NCBI RefSeq assembly: GCF_001437055.1
Contig: NZ_JQBW01000010.1
Coordinates: forward strand, 197,472 to 261,471
Source: Limosilactobacillus secaliphilus
GTDB taxonomy: Bacteria; Bacillota; Bacilli; Lactobacillales; Lactobacillaceae
Direction: 5' to 3'
Length of the DNA stretch: 64,000 nucleotides
Part shown: piece after piece, positions 1-8,060 of the stretch
Layout of the letters: the number at the start of each line of letters is the position of its first letter
Position numbering within the stretch: position 1 is the first letter of the stretch
Translations under genes and position numbers: made by a program
Notes under the pieces: generated by a model
Told to the model about the DNA's origin: nothing
The model's database searches: none
The model's input: the letters and a program-made list of their open reading frames with translations, nothing else

Positions 1-12
1 GATAAATAAAAA

Positions 13-84
13 AGCGGAAGACGGGATTCGAACCCGCGACCCCCACCATGGCAAGGTGATGTTCTACCACTGAACTACTTCCGC
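13..84 (-). tRNA. tRNA-Gly (GCC)
   Basis: The reverse complement folds as a cloverleaf with a 7-bp acceptor stem (GCGGAAG/CTTCCGC), a GGTTCGAATCC T-arm, and an anticodon loop reading CTTGCCA, so the anticodon is GCC. No CCA is encoded. It is the last of three tRNAs transcribed leftward from the promoter at 352-380. Confidence 0.95.
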
Positions 85-165
85 ATGTGATATTGCTATC
101 AACATTTATAAATGATACTAAATAACTTCTATTACGTCAATGTTTTTTTGAAAGAAATTTAGTAA

Positions 166-247
166 TGCGGATAAGAGGATTCGAACCTCCACGTCAAAAG
201 ACACAAGAACCTAAATCTTGCGCGTCTGCCAATTCCGCCATATCCGC
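166..247 (-). tRNA. tRNA-Leu (UAG)
   Basis: The reverse complement gives a class II tRNA with a long variable arm, acceptor stem GCGGATA/TATCCGC, discriminator A and anticodon loop TTTAGGT (anticodon TAG). CCA is not encoded. It is the middle gene of the three-tRNA cluster. Confidence 0.95.
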
Positions 248-257
248 ATGCAATAAA

Positions 258-330
258 TGGAGAATACAGGGCTCGAACCTGTGACCCTCTGCTTGTAAGG
301 CAGACGCTCTCCCAACTGAGCTAATTCTCC
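258..330 (-). tRNA. tRNA-Val (UAC)
   Basis: The reverse complement folds as a 73-nt tRNA with acceptor stem GGAGAAT/ATTCTCC, discriminator A and anticodon loop CTTACAA, so the anticodon is TAC. It is the promoter-proximal gene of the tRNA cluster. CCA is not encoded. Confidence 0.95.
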
Positions 331-351
331 AGCAGCAACTTAACCTTTAAA

Positions 352-380
352 ATCATAAAGGAATTTGTAGTTGCTGTCAA
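352..380 (-). promoter_or_regulatory. Promoter of the tRNA cluster
   Basis: On the minus strand TTGACA (375-380) is followed by a 17-nt spacer and TATGAT (352-357), a near-consensus sigma-A promoter. It starts immediately after the stop codon of the kinase gene and reads into tRNA-Val. No clear terminator separates the kinase gene from it, so read-through could also feed the tRNAs. Confidence 0.75.
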
Positions 381-381
381 T

Positions 382-1023
382 CTATTTTAAACCAAGTGAT
401 TCGAGTTTCCGATCGATTTGGGCGAGAACTTCCCGACTCGCCTGCGGGTCCTCAACGAAGTCATATCGATCCCCATTGATTGACATCTTTGGACTCTCAT
501 CGTAGTCCTCATACCACTTTTGGTAGCGTTCATTTAATTGCTTGTAGTAGTCATACAGACTTGGATCGGCATCCAATTGTTCATACGGACGGCCCCGCTT
601 CTTGATCCGCTTCAGCATCGTATCAAATGAGATCTGAATATGGATCATCAAGTTAGGAGCCTTTTGATGGCGCTGATCAGGCAGTTCTTCCATCATATTA
701 TGCAAGAGCGAATCGTAAATGTCGGATTCCGTTTCGGTTGCCCGCCCCATATCGGCGTTCAACTTGAAAAGCAAGGAATCTTCGAAGATCGACCGGTCCA
801 ACACATTCAGGTCGTTGCTGAATGAATCCTTAATTTCCTGAAGACGGCGATTAAGGAAATAGATCTGCAGCAAAAAGCCATACTTTTGCGGATCTTTATA
901 AAAGAGCGGCAGAATTGGATTGTCGTCCACTGATTCATAAAAGGCTTTTGTGCCCAAATGATTGGCCAAGCGCTTAGTTAAGCTGGTCTTCCCAGCCCCG
1001 ATCGTTCCTGCTAATACAATCAT
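382..1023 (-). CDS. Deoxynucleoside kinase (deoxyadenosine/deoxyguanosine kinase family)
   Basis: A cytosolic salvage enzyme that phosphorylates purine deoxynucleosides with ATP. The 213-residue protein has a P-loop at its very N-terminus (GTIGAGKTS, about residues 6-14), the FYESVDDNP substrate-site segment near residue 28, the LDRSIFED motif near residue 74 and a KRGRPYEQ lid-type arginine segment near residue 141. It strongly resembles the dAK/dGK enzymes of Lactobacillus acidophilus, which work as a pair of related subunits; only one gene is present here. The start ATG follows a GGGAGA ribosome binding site. Which purine it prefers cannot be read from sequence alone. Confidence 0.9.
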   Translation of the reverse strand: MIVLAGTIGAGKTSLTKRLANHLGTKAFYESVDDNPILPLFYKDPQKYGFLLQIYFLNRRLQEIKDSFSNDLNVLDRSIFEDSLLFKLNADMGRATETESDIYDSLLHNMMEELPDQRHQKAPNLMIHIQISFDTMLKRIKKRGRPYEQLDADPSLYDYYKQLNERYQKWYEDYDESPKMSINGDRYDFVEDPQASREVLAQIDRKLESLGLK

Positions 1024-1100
1024 GATGTTTTCTCCCTACTTAAAAAAGTCACAAGTAGTATTGTAACATCTTAGACTGTTAAACGATACGCAAATTTAGA

Positions 1101-2600
1101 TTAGTTCTGACTGTCGTCTTCTCCTTCTGGGTGGTACTGTTCACCACGAGAATTGTGTGAGAAGTCGACTTGGTCTAATGGAATCATCTTGCTGCCGTAC
1201 TTGAACTTGTAGTACAGGTAGTAGATCAAGAAGATCGGTACTGACAGGTAAGTGATGGCAATGTTCTTCCAGTCGAGTTGGATGAAGGCATCCATGTTTT
1301 GGAAGACGATGATTACGATACAAAGAATGAATGAGAAGATTGGGCCGAATGGATACAGACCGGCATGGTACTTCAATTCACTCACATCGTGACCTTGAGC
1401 CAGGAAGGCCTTCCGGAAACGGTAGTGAGCAGCGGCAATTCCAACCCATGCAATAACACCACACAGGCCAGAAGCACCAATCAAGTAGTTGTAAGCGTCA
1501 GGACCGATGAATTGAGTTAACCAAACCAGGATCCCAATAACCGTCGTAACTAACAGACCGTAAATCGGAACACCACGCTTGTTAACGTAGCCTAACCAAC
1601 GCCATGCGTAACCTTCACGAGCTTGTGAGAAGAGCATCCGCGTTGATGCGTACATCCAAGAGTTAGCTGATGACAAAACAGCGACCAGAATAACAGCGTT
1701 CATAACACTAGCAGCAGCGGCCAAACCAGCACGCTTGAAGATCAGCGTAAATGGACTCGTAACGATATCAGAAACGCTGGAACTCAACAGGTTCTTGTTG
1801 GTGTAAGGCAATACACATGCAATGATGAAAATCGTGAAGATGTAGAATAACAGGATCCGCCAGAAGGTTGACTTAATAGCTTCAGGAACGGACTTTTCTG
1901 GGTTTTCGGTTTCACCAGCGGCAATACCGATCATTTCAGTACCTTGGAATGAGAAGCCGGCAACCAAAAGCACGCTGATCACACCAGGCACACCATGAAC
2001 AAATGGTGCTTGCTTGTAAGTGAAGTTGCTTAAACCAATTGGTCCTTGACCACCCATGATGCCTAAGATAACCAAGACACCAACGATCAGGAAGATAACA
2101 ACCGTAACCACCTTGACTAAGGCCAGCCAGAATTCGGTTTCACCGTAAGACCGGACCGTCAAGTAGTTGATCAGGAAAATCAGGATAAAGGCAACACCAC
2201 TGAACACCCACGCGGGAACATGTGGCAGCCAGAAGTTCATGATCAAACCAACCGTGGTAATTTCCACCGGCACGGTCAACGCACCGTTCAACCAATAATT
2301 CCAACCGAATGCGAAGCCCATTGCTGGACTCAGGTACTTATCAGCATAAGCTGCAAATGAACCGGTCAGCGGCAGGTAAGTCGCCATTTCCGCCAAACTG
2401 GTCATCAGGAAGTAAACCATAATCCCAATGATGATATAACCAACCAAAGCACCACCAGGACCGGCCGTCGTAATTGCGGAACCGGAAGCGATGAACAGCC
2501 CGGTACCAATAGATCCACCTAAAGCGATCATTGATAAGTGACGGCTCTTCAGCCCCCGCTTTACTGATCCTTGTTCGCCCTTGCTATTATTCTCTGCCAT
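1101..2600 (-). CDS. lysP: Amino-acid permease, probably lysine-specific (APC family)
   Basis: A 499-residue secondary transporter of the amino-acid/polyamine/organocation family with about 12 hydrophobic helices. The LSMIALGGSIGTGLFIASG segment near the N-terminus is the usual TM1 substrate motif of AAT-type permeases. Lysine is inferred as the substrate because the 5' leader is a lysine riboswitch. The start was placed at the ATG at 2598-2600 because it sits behind AGGAGGGATTCTC. A longer in-frame start at 2642 would lie inside the leader terminator hairpin and is rejected. The C-terminus is hydrophilic and acidic. Expression should fall when lysine is plentiful. Confidence 0.88.
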   Translation of the reverse strand: MAENNSKGEQGSVKRGLKSRHLSMIALGGSIGTGLFIASGSAITTAGPGGALVGYIIIGIMVYFLMTSLAEMATYLPLTGSFAAYADKYLSPAMGFAFGWNYWLNGALTVPVEITTVGLIMNFWLPHVPAWVFSGVAFILIFLINYLTVRSYGETEFWLALVKVVTVVIFLIVGVLVILGIMGGQGPIGLSNFTYKQAPFVHGVPGVISVLLVAGFSFQGTEMIGIAAGETENPEKSVPEAIKSTFWRILLFYIFTIFIIACVLPYTNKNLLSSSVSDIVTSPFTLIFKRAGLAAAASVMNAVILVAVLSSANSWMYASTRMLFSQAREGYAWRWLGYVNKRGVPIYGLLVTTVIGILVWLTQFIGPDAYNYLIGASGLCGVIAWVGIAAAHYRFRKAFLAQGHDVSELKYHAGLYPFGPIFSFILCIVIIVFQNMDAFIQLDWKNIAITYLSVPIFLIYYLYYKFKYGSKMIPLDQVDFSHNSRGEQYHPEGEDDSQN

Positions 2601-2615
2601 GAGAATCCCTCCTAC

Positions 2616-2651
2616 TAAAAAAGCCTTCTGACGGGCGGCCATCAGAAGACT
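2616..2651 (-). terminator. Riboswitch-controlled terminator of the lysine permease
   Basis: On the minus strand a GTCTTCTGA / TCAGAAGGC stem closes on a GC-rich loop and is followed by six T residues. The T-tract ends only a few bases before the permease ribosome binding site. It sits directly downstream of the lysine aptamer, so it is the expression platform. Confidence 0.8.
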
Positions 2652-2667
2652 TATAGTTAATCGTCAT

Positions 2668-2838
2668 TCTTGAAGCTCCCCGCGTAAAAACGCGACAGTC
2701 CGCACCCTTTCGGTATACGTCCCAATGTCGAAGATGGGCAAACATCCCCGCATTTCGGCATCACACCCTTTCACCATCGTTCCGGCTTTTGCCAGCCTCC
2801 AGACAGCTACTGATGAGCAATGCAACCTCTTCAATTTT
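2668..2838 (-). promoter_or_regulatory. Lysine riboswitch (L box) aptamer
   Basis: Read on the minus strand, the leader contains the L-box landmarks in order: AGAGGTTGCA, CAGTAGCTG, GGAGGCTGGC, GGTGAAAGGGTGTGATGCC followed by GAAATGC, a TTGGGAC segment, and GGACTGTCGCG. A P1 helix is possible between TTGAAG at the 5' end and CTTCAA at 2668-2673. The terminator just downstream and the permease behind it fit the family's usual off-switch by lysine-induced termination. Confidence 0.87.
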
Positions 2839-2893
2839 TAATTACTTTTTAATTATACATAAAATAATACTGACGACAAGCTTTTTTTAATCA

Positions 2894-3334
2894 TTAATTT
2901 TTAAGAAAGCGGAACCATCCTTGCTCTGTTGCTTCTAATTTAAATTCATTTTTTTGCAGAACACGCTTGGAAGCCGTATTTTCGACCCGCACTTTGGCAA
3001 AAATCGGCCGCACCGTCGTCTTTTTCAGCACCTGGCCAACCGCTTTCGTCATAATCCCCTGATGTTGATAGGCCGGACGCAATAGGTAGCCAATTTCAAC
3101 GCCCTGCTCTTGGGGAAACAGGTTGATGGTGCCGATGAGTAATTGATGAGAAAAAATCCCCCATAAGAATTGATGGTCGACCCAGCTGGCAAAAACCATC
3201 CGTTTAAATTCCGGATTGGCATCGAGCACCAGTCCCGCCTGTTCCACTAACTGATCGTCTTGGTATAACCGCTCCAATGCGGGCAGGTCGCTACTTTGGA
3301 GCAGACGCACTTTGATCGTGTCGGCATTAACCAC
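2894..3334 (-). CDS. GNAT-family N-acetyltransferase
   Basis: About 146 residues. The central GYLLRPAYQHQGIMTKAVGQV segment is a GNAT acetyl-CoA binding loop (motif A, R/Q-x-x-G-x form), followed by KVRVENTASKRVL, the motif B helix typical of RimJ/RimL-type ribosomal-protein acetyltransferases. The start was moved to the GTG at 3332-3334, because GGAGG lies upstream with an 8-nt spacer; the more upstream TTG overlaps that ribosome binding site. The gene is divergent from the esterase. The substrate is unknown. Confidence 0.8.
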   Translation of the reverse strand: MVNADTIKVRLLQSSDLPALERLYQDDQLVEQAGLVLDANPEFKRMVFASWVDHQFLWGIFSHQLLIGTINLFPQEQGVEIGYLLRPAYQHQGIMTKAVGQVLKKTTVRPIFAKVRVENTASKRVLQKNEFKLEATEQGWFRFLKN

Positions 3335-3369
3335 TATAATTACCTCCAAACAACTATTAGGAGTTTAGT

Positions 3370-4176
3370 ATGCAAATCATTCATTTTCCGCTAAGCAGAG
3401 CTAACTACAAAACACATGCCAGCCTGACCGTCTACCTGCAGACGCCGACACCACGCAGCCCTATCCAGGAGTTCCCTGCGTTGATCATTCTGCCTGGCGG
3501 TTCCATGACCCACATCACCACAGAAGAAAGTGAGAAAACGGCCATCGCCTTCGCTAGCCGGGGCTTTCAGACAATGATCCTGCGCTATTCCTTTGTCGAC
3601 GAGCACGAGCCGCTCTACCCTTACCCGCTCTTTGACCTGGCACTGGCCATGGCGGCGGTCAAAAATCACCAGAGCGCCTGGCATTTATCCGACCAGACCT
3701 TTTTACTGGGTCTGTCTGCGGGCGGTCATATCAGCGCCTTATTCAACGACTACTGGTCCAGTTCTTGGTTAAATGACCAGACCGGCGTTGCGTCAAAAAT
3801 CTTACAGCCAACGGCGATCGTCTTGGGTTATCCGGTTATCGACTTAAACGCCGGCTTCCCCAAAGAGGCACAAACCTTAAAGCGCTGGACCGATGATCCA
3901 AAACGCTACAACGCCAGCCAGCACGTTAATGCAAACAACCGGCCCACCTTTATCTGGGCAACAATGGATGATCCCTTTGTGCCGGTTCAAAACAGCATCA
4001 ACTACTCTTTGACATTGAAACAACATGACATCCAACAGGAGGTTCACCTGTTCGCCCACGGTCCGCATGGGATGGACATTGCCAATGCTTTGGTGGCCCA
4101 CCATCCTGACGGCGATCAACCTCACGTCGCTCATTGGGTTGACCTGGCTTGCGAATGGCTGCAAACTATCGATTAA
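3370..4176 (+). CDS. Alpha/beta hydrolase, acetyl-esterase type
   Basis: A 268-residue cytosolic serine hydrolase. The oxyanion segment reads LPGGSMTH (the HGGG equivalent), the nucleophile elbow is GLSAGGH near residue 115, the acid is probably in WATMDDPFVP, and the catalytic His lies in HGPHGMD near residue 238. The layout matches BD-FAE/Axe-like acetyl-xylan or carbohydrate acetyl esterases of lactobacilli. It starts with ATG behind AGGAG. The gene is single, with its own terminator. The physiological ester is not known. Confidence 0.8.
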   Translation: MQIIHFPLSRANYKTHASLTVYLQTPTPRSPIQEFPALIILPGGSMTHITTEESEKTAIAFASRGFQTMILRYSFVDEHEPLYPYPLFDLALAMAAVKNHQSAWHLSDQTFLLGLSAGGHISALFNDYWSSSWLNDQTGVASKILQPTAIVLGYPVIDLNAGFPKEAQTLKRWTDDPKRYNASQHVNANNRPTFIWATMDDPFVPVQNSINYSLTLKQHDIQQEVHLFAHGPHGMDIANALVAHHPDGDQPHVAHWVDLACEWLQTID

Positions 4177-4177
4177 C

Positions 4178-4212
4178 GAAAAAGCTCTCGGAATTTTCCG
4201 GGAGCTTTTTAT
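4178..4212. terminator. Bidirectional terminator between esterase and PAP2 genes
   Basis: AAAGCTC-TCGG and CCGG-GAGCTTT form a hairpin with an A-rich 5' flank and a T-rich 3' flank, so it can serve both convergent genes. Confidence 0.85.
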
Positions 4213-4883
4213 TAATAATAAGTATGGTGTACCAATCGCCAATGGGTCATCTGCGGCGCAAAACTGCGGTAGAGGGCTTCGGCGATCTGCAGCCAGGCAT
4301 AGCCCAGCAGCATTGCCCCGATCGTATCTGATGGGTAGTGGGCATTCAAGTAGACCCGAGATACTGCCAGCAGAATGATGAACAGAACTACCAGTAATTG
4401 GCAGATAACCCGCTTCGAGTTGCTCTTGATCAGCGGAATGACCACTAAGAAGAGTACTGCCGCCACGAGGAAGAAGCCTAACACGTGGCCACTTGGGTAA
4501 CTAAAGCCGTGGTCCTTAGCCATGTGTTGGGCTGGCCGGCCACGCTTAACGATGTGCTTGACCAGGAAGCCCAGCACGTCGCCACCAAAGACCGTGCACA
4601 GTGCCCACAAAGCCGGGATCTTAAATTTGAAGCCCCAAAGGAAGAACGCGATCACTAATGTCCACAAAATATCCATCTTGGGACTGCCCAAAAAGCTGAT
4701 CAACGTCATCAAGTGCTGGGTCATTGAGCCGCTATGGTTGGTTTCCCCGATTAACGCCTGCAAAACCGAGTCGATTGCCCCGATCAGCATGGAGTTCTTA
4801 TAAACCATTGCGGTAACGACCATAAAAAGGACTACGCCCACGATCAGGCGCTTCCAACGTCCAGAATCTTTTTCAATTAGCAT
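4212..4883 (-). CDS. PAP2-family membrane phosphatase
   Basis: A 223-residue integral membrane protein with the three PAP2 signatures: KRGRP near residue 114, YPSGH near residue 129, and SRVYLNAHYPSD near residue 176 (catalytic His plus Asp). The family dephosphorylates lipid phosphates such as undecaprenyl pyrophosphate or phosphatidic acid at the outer face. A hydrophobic N-terminal helix follows a short cationic head. A second PAP2 gene lies at 45.5 kb. Whether it is a BcrC-type undecaprenyl-PP phosphatase is an open possibility. Confidence 0.85.
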   Translation of the reverse strand: MLIEKDSGRWKRLIVGVVLFMVVTAMVYKNSMLIGAIDSVLQALIGETNHSGSMTQHLMTLISFLGSPKMDILWTLVIAFFLWGFKFKIPALWALCTVFGGDVLGFLVKHIVKRGRPAQHMAKDHGFSYPSGHVLGFFLVAAVLFLVVIPLIKSNSKRVICQLLVVLFIILLAVSRVYLNAHYPSDTIGAMLLGYAWLQIAEALYRSFAPQMTHWRLVHHTYY

Positions 4884-4942
4884 TGTCTATCTCCTGTGAA
4901 TTAATCTTGTTGAGTATACCACAAAATCAATGCCCGCGTAGG

Positions 4943-5401
4943 CTAACGGTTCTGTCTGAACTTGCGATGGCGGTAGAAGAGGATACGGTTGACCACGTCG
5001 CCCAACCCGTAACCAATCGTGATGGCACCACAAATGACGACCACTTGGTAAAGGTATAGCAGGGTCAGATCGTAATTGCCCATCACAAAATAGCGGACCG
5101 CCTTATAAGCTTGACCCCCAGGCACCAAGGCTGCCAGCGCCGGGACGTTAAAGACAATCATCGGCAACCGGTAATGACGTGCCGCATAAAAGCTAGCCAC
5201 CGAAATTCCTAAAGCGGCCAACAGGTTACACATGGCCAGACCAAGATGCAACTTGTAGTAGATCACCACGTAAAAAATCCAGTCGATCCCACCAATCAAG
5301 GCAATCGGAATCGCGGCTGACCATGGCGTGCTCCGCAGAGTGCCAAAGCAAATGGAGGCAATGCCGGCGAGTAGGAATTGACGTAAGAAATACCAGACCA
5401 T
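4943..5401 (-). CDS. Threonine/serine exporter, C-terminal subunit (ThrE/YjjB type, DUF3815)
   Basis: A 152-residue protein with about five transmembrane helices and the segment FNVPALAALVPGGQAYKAVRYFV, typical of the DUF3815/YjjB half of ThrE exporters. It lies 10 bp after the DUF1212 partner and has its own AGGAGG. In Corynebacterium ThrE the two halves form one chain; here they are split as in YjjP/YjjB. It would act with the upstream subunit in amino-acid or dicarboxylate export. Confidence 0.85.
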   Translation of the reverse strand: MVWYFLRQFLLAGIASICFGTLRSTPWSAAIPIALIGGIDWIFYVVIYYKLHLGLAMCNLLAALGISVASFYAARHYRLPMIVFNVPALAALVPGGQAYKAVRYFVMGNYDLTLLYLYQVVVICGAITIGYGLGDVVNRILFYRHRKFRQNR

Positions 5402-5411
5402 GTTTTACCTC

Positions 5412-6164
5412 CTAGAAGTACCGCAAGACGATCACAATCGCACAACCGATCGCAATTGACGTAATCACTGCTTCAAGTGCCCGGGCTGGGCCACTGATAA
5501 GGTGCCCTGATACCAAGTCCCGGGCCGCGTTGGTTAAAGCAACCCCAGGAACTAGCGGCATCACCGCCCCAATGATGATGGCATTCACGTTTTGGGTCCA
5601 ACCCAGCCGGTAAGAAGCCACTGACATCAAGGCAATCAAGAGGGACGACACAAATTCGCCCATGTACTTGACCCGGAATTTTTTCAAGAGCCACAGGTAG
5701 AACCAGTACGACACCCCACCGACGATGAAGCCGGCCCAGCTATCCTTGACGTCATTGGTAAAGACAATCATCAGGGTGAGGCTTAAGACGGCCGCCGCCA
5801 TGCACTGGGAAAAGAGGGACAGCTGCATCTTACTGTGATCGACATCCTGCAGTTTATCGTACAGGTCATCCAGGCTCAGTTTGCCGGTCGCAAATTCACG
5901 TGACAGTTCGTTGACGGCCACGACCTTAGCCAAATTATCGGCCCGGCTACGAATGTCCGTCGCCTCTGCATTAGGCAGCCGTTCCGCCGATACCACGATA
6001 CCGGTAACGGTGGTAAAGGCCTGGAAGTAGTGCAGCCCCGCGTTTTGCGCAATTCGGTACATCGTATCATTGACCCGCTCCATGTTTGAACCGTTTTCGA
6101 TCAATAATTTACCTGCCAGCAAACTGCAATTTAAAGCTAAGACCAGTCGCTCATTGTCGATCAC
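5412..6164 (-). CDS. Threonine/serine exporter, N-terminal subunit (ThrE/YjjP type, DUF1212)
   Basis: About 250 residues. The cytoplasmic N-terminal half carries the DUF1212 signature (LAGKLLIENGSNMERVNDTMYRI, with TVTGIVVSAE following), and the C-terminal half has about five membrane helices. Start choice: the GTG at 6162-6164 is 8 nt from AGAGGG, while the GTG at 6171-6173 directly abuts that ribosome binding site and is unlikely. It forms a two-gene operon with the DUF3815 subunit. A fused homologue of both halves is encoded at 34.9-36.3 kb. Confidence 0.87.
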   Translation of the reverse strand: MIDNERLVLALNCSLLAGKLLIENGSNMERVNDTMYRIAQNAGLHYFQAFTTVTGIVVSAERLPNAEATDIRSRADNLAKVVAVNELSREFATGKLSLDDLYDKLQDVDHSKMQLSLFSQCMAAAVLSLTLMIVFTNDVKDSWAGFIVGGVSYWFYLWLLKKFRVKYMGEFVSSLLIALMSVASYRLGWTQNVNAIIIGAVMPLVPGVALTNAARDLVSGHLISGPARALEAVITSIAIGCAIVIVLRYF

Positions 6165-6273
6165 TTTGTCCACCCTCTTTCAATTCATCAAGCAACAGTT
6201 TAACAGAGTTCGTCCGGAAATCCACACATAATTGTCAAACTTTTTCACTAGATTGTCCAATTACGAAATTAAC

Positions 6274-6305
6274 GCCCAAATACCGTCAGTAACAGTATTT
6301 GGACG
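6274..6305 (-). terminator. Inverted repeat downstream of the metal regulator, probable terminator
   Basis: CCAAATAC and GTATTTGG (6276-6283 and 6295-6302) form a perfect 8-bp stem around an 11-nt loop, extendable by CG pairs past one mismatch. It lies 7 bp after the regulator stop codon. The following minus-strand sequence is T-rich but interrupted, so termination may be weak. Confidence 0.55.
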
Positions 6306-6312
6306 CTTGATT

Positions 6313-6966
6313 CTACTTTTCGTTAATAAAAATATTATGAGCAGCCTTGTAGGAAATATTAATTGGATCGGCTTGCCCCTTCTTTGTCACCACGATCGGG
6401 CCCTCGAAAGGTTCATGCTTGACGATCGTGAGCTGGTCGTTTAATTCGATCCCCAAATCACTCAGGTAAGTCAGCAACTCGTGATTGTCCAAGAAGCGTT
6501 CCACAACAACCGTTTCACCATCCTGGCCAGCTGCCAAGAGGCGGTGGTTAACCTGGGAGAAGTGGCCCGAAGCATCCGGAATCACCCCGCCGTGCGGACA
6601 GGTCTTGGGGTGACCCAAGAAGTCGTCCAGGGCCGTTGCCAGCCGGTCACTGGTTTCATGCTCCAAAACTTCGGCTTCCGGGTGCACGTCGGCTACCTGA
6701 TAGTGGAGTTTTTCCACCAAAAAGTCTTCCCACAGACGGTGTTTACGCACTAATTCGGCCGCGTAATTGCAGCCCTTCTTCGTCAACGAAATGCCAGCAT
6801 ATGGTTCGTGGGCCACCAGCCCCTCTTCGGTCAGCTTGGTAATCATTTCGGTCACTGAACCAGCGGCAATGCCTAGACCAAGGGAAATCTCTTTGTTGGA
6901 AACTTTCTTTTTGCCTCCACCCAATTCAAAGATAATCTTCAAATAATCTTCCTTCATTGGCGTCAT
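6313..6966 (-). CDS. mntR: DtxR/MntR-family metal-dependent transcriptional regulator
   Basis: A 217-residue repressor. The N-terminal winged helix-turn-helix (KEDYLKIIFEL to SVTEMITKLTEEGLV) is followed by the dimerisation/metal domain with HRLWEDFLVEKL and EAEVLEHETSD, which carry the usual His and Glu ligands. A C-terminal SH3-like FeoA domain (about residues 150-217) is present, so it is the long SirR/IdeR-like form rather than the short Bacillus MntR. It is divergent from a CDF metal exporter and a palindrome lies between them. Manganese is the likeliest effector in lactobacilli, iron the alternative. Confidence 0.85.
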   Translation of the reverse strand: MTPMKEDYLKIIFELGGGKKKVSNKEISLGLGIAAGSVTEMITKLTEEGLVAHEPYAGISLTKKGCNYAAELVRKHRLWEDFLVEKLHYQVADVHPEAEVLEHETSDRLATALDDFLGHPKTCPHGGVIPDASGHFSQVNHRLLAAGQDGETVVVERFLDNHELLTYLSDLGIELNDQLTIVKHEPFEGPIVVTKKGQADPINISYKAAHNIFINEK

Positions 6967-7013
6967 TAGTCGCCACCAGCCTTCTTTCGTAAATAACCGT
7001 TGAATACAGAATG

Positions 7014-7053
7014 ATTATAGCATACCATAATGTTAACAGTTTGGATTACCTAA
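7014..7053. promoter_or_regulatory. Promoter and putative MntR-type operator between mntR and the CDF gene
   Basis: TTTGG-ATTA-CCTAA at 7040-7053 is a near-palindrome resembling MntR/SirR sites. On the minus strand a TATAAT box at 7014-7019 with an extended TGC upstream would start mntR, so the palindrome falls about where the -35 region would be. The operator assignment is an inference from position and symmetry. Confidence 0.45.
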
Positions 7054-7091
7054 CTTAATTTTTATTACTACATATGATAGGGAGCGATTAG

Positions 7092-7997
7092 ATGCACTCA
7101 CACCGTTTACGCGGCCAGAATTTTCTGATTGTCACGGTGCTCAATCTGTTTATCACCATAGTCGAGATCATCGGGGGATTGTTGTCAGGTTCATTAGCCC
7201 TTTTATCCGACGCTTTTCATAACCTTGGCGATTCATTCTCCATTGTGCTTGGCTACGTGGCACAACTGATTGCTCACCGTCCCGAAAGTCAACACCGGAC
7301 GTTCGGTTACCGGCGGGCAGAAATCCTGTCGGCACTGCTGAACGCCATCTTTTTGATTGTCATTTCCATCTTTCTGATCGTGGAAGCAGCCAAGCGGATT
7401 GCCCACCCAGAACCCGTAAATGGGGAAATCATGATGGTCGTCGCCATCGTCGGCTTAGTAGCCAACTTTGCCAGCGCCTTCCTGTTGCAAGGCGGCAGTC
7501 GCGACAGCTTAAACGTGAAGGCCACCTACCTGCACGTATTGAGCGATGCTTTGTCATCATTGGCGGTCATCATCGGCGGTTTCATCCTGATCTTCGTCGA
7601 CTTGCCTTGGCTCGACCCCCTGTTGACCATTGCCGTTTCACTCTACATTGCCAGTGAAGCCTGGCCGATCATTAAGCAGACGGTCGGAATCCTGATGCAA
7701 TCGGCACCTGAATTAGACTTCAAGAGTATCGATCACGATCTGATGCAAATCAAGGGCGTCAATGGTGTCCACCACGTCCATGCCTGGCAGATTGACGAAC
7801 ACCGCATCATCTTCTCCGCCCACATCAATTGCGACAACCTGCAGTTGAGTCAGATGGGTGTGATTTACGATCAGATCTCCAAAGTCCTGCAGGAAAAATA
7901 TGGCATCGCCCACGTGACTATTCAAGCCGAATACAACCGTGGTGATGACGAAAAGCTGTTCAACACCAAAGAAGATCAGCAAAACATCTGCAACTAA
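7092..7997 (+). CDS. Cation diffusion facilitator (Zn/Cd/Mn-type efflux transporter)
   Basis: A 301-residue membrane exporter with six transmembrane helices and a cytoplasmic C-terminal domain. The metal site can be read: SDAFHNLGDS in TM2 (H and D) and HVLSDALSS in TM5 (H and D). This HD-HD set is typical of zinc-class CDFs such as CzcD/ZitB; manganese CDFs usually have DxxxD motifs. The C-terminal region (GVNGVHHVHAWQ) has the ferredoxin-like fold expected of CDF cytoplasmic domains. It is divergent from mntR and probably metal-regulated by it. Confidence 0.88.
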   Translation: MHSHRLRGQNFLIVTVLNLFITIVEIIGGLLSGSLALLSDAFHNLGDSFSIVLGYVAQLIAHRPESQHRTFGYRRAEILSALLNAIFLIVISIFLIVEAAKRIAHPEPVNGEIMMVVAIVGLVANFASAFLLQGGSRDSLNVKATYLHVLSDALSSLAVIIGGFILIFVDLPWLDPLLTIAVSLYIASEAWPIIKQTVGILMQSAPELDFKSIDHDLMQIKGVNGVHHVHAWQIDEHRIIFSAHINCDNLQLSQMGVIYDQISKVLQEKYGIAHVTIQAEYNRGDDEKLFNTKEDQQNICN

Positions 7998-8017
7998 AGT
8001 TAGACATTATAAACAAT

Positions 8018-8057
8018 AATCTCCCCGTCACCGGTCATGCCGGTCCGGGGAGATTTT
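8018..8057. terminator. Bidirectional terminator
   Basis: ATCTCCCCG and CGGGGAGAT enclose a second small CCGG...CCGG hairpin, with TTTTTT on the right and an A-rich left flank. It separates the convergent CDF and ABC permease genes. Confidence 0.85.
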
Positions 8058-8060
8058 TTG

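Noticed and set aside
103-120. TTATAAATGATACTAAAT-like sequence between tRNA-Gly and tRNA-Leu resembling the second PerR-type box
   Set aside because: It lies inside a tRNA transcript spacer with no promoter, and the match is mostly A/T.
2601-2642. Upstream in-frame start of the lysine permease
   Set aside because: It lies inside the riboswitch terminator hairpin and overlaps the ribosome binding site of the downstream ATG.
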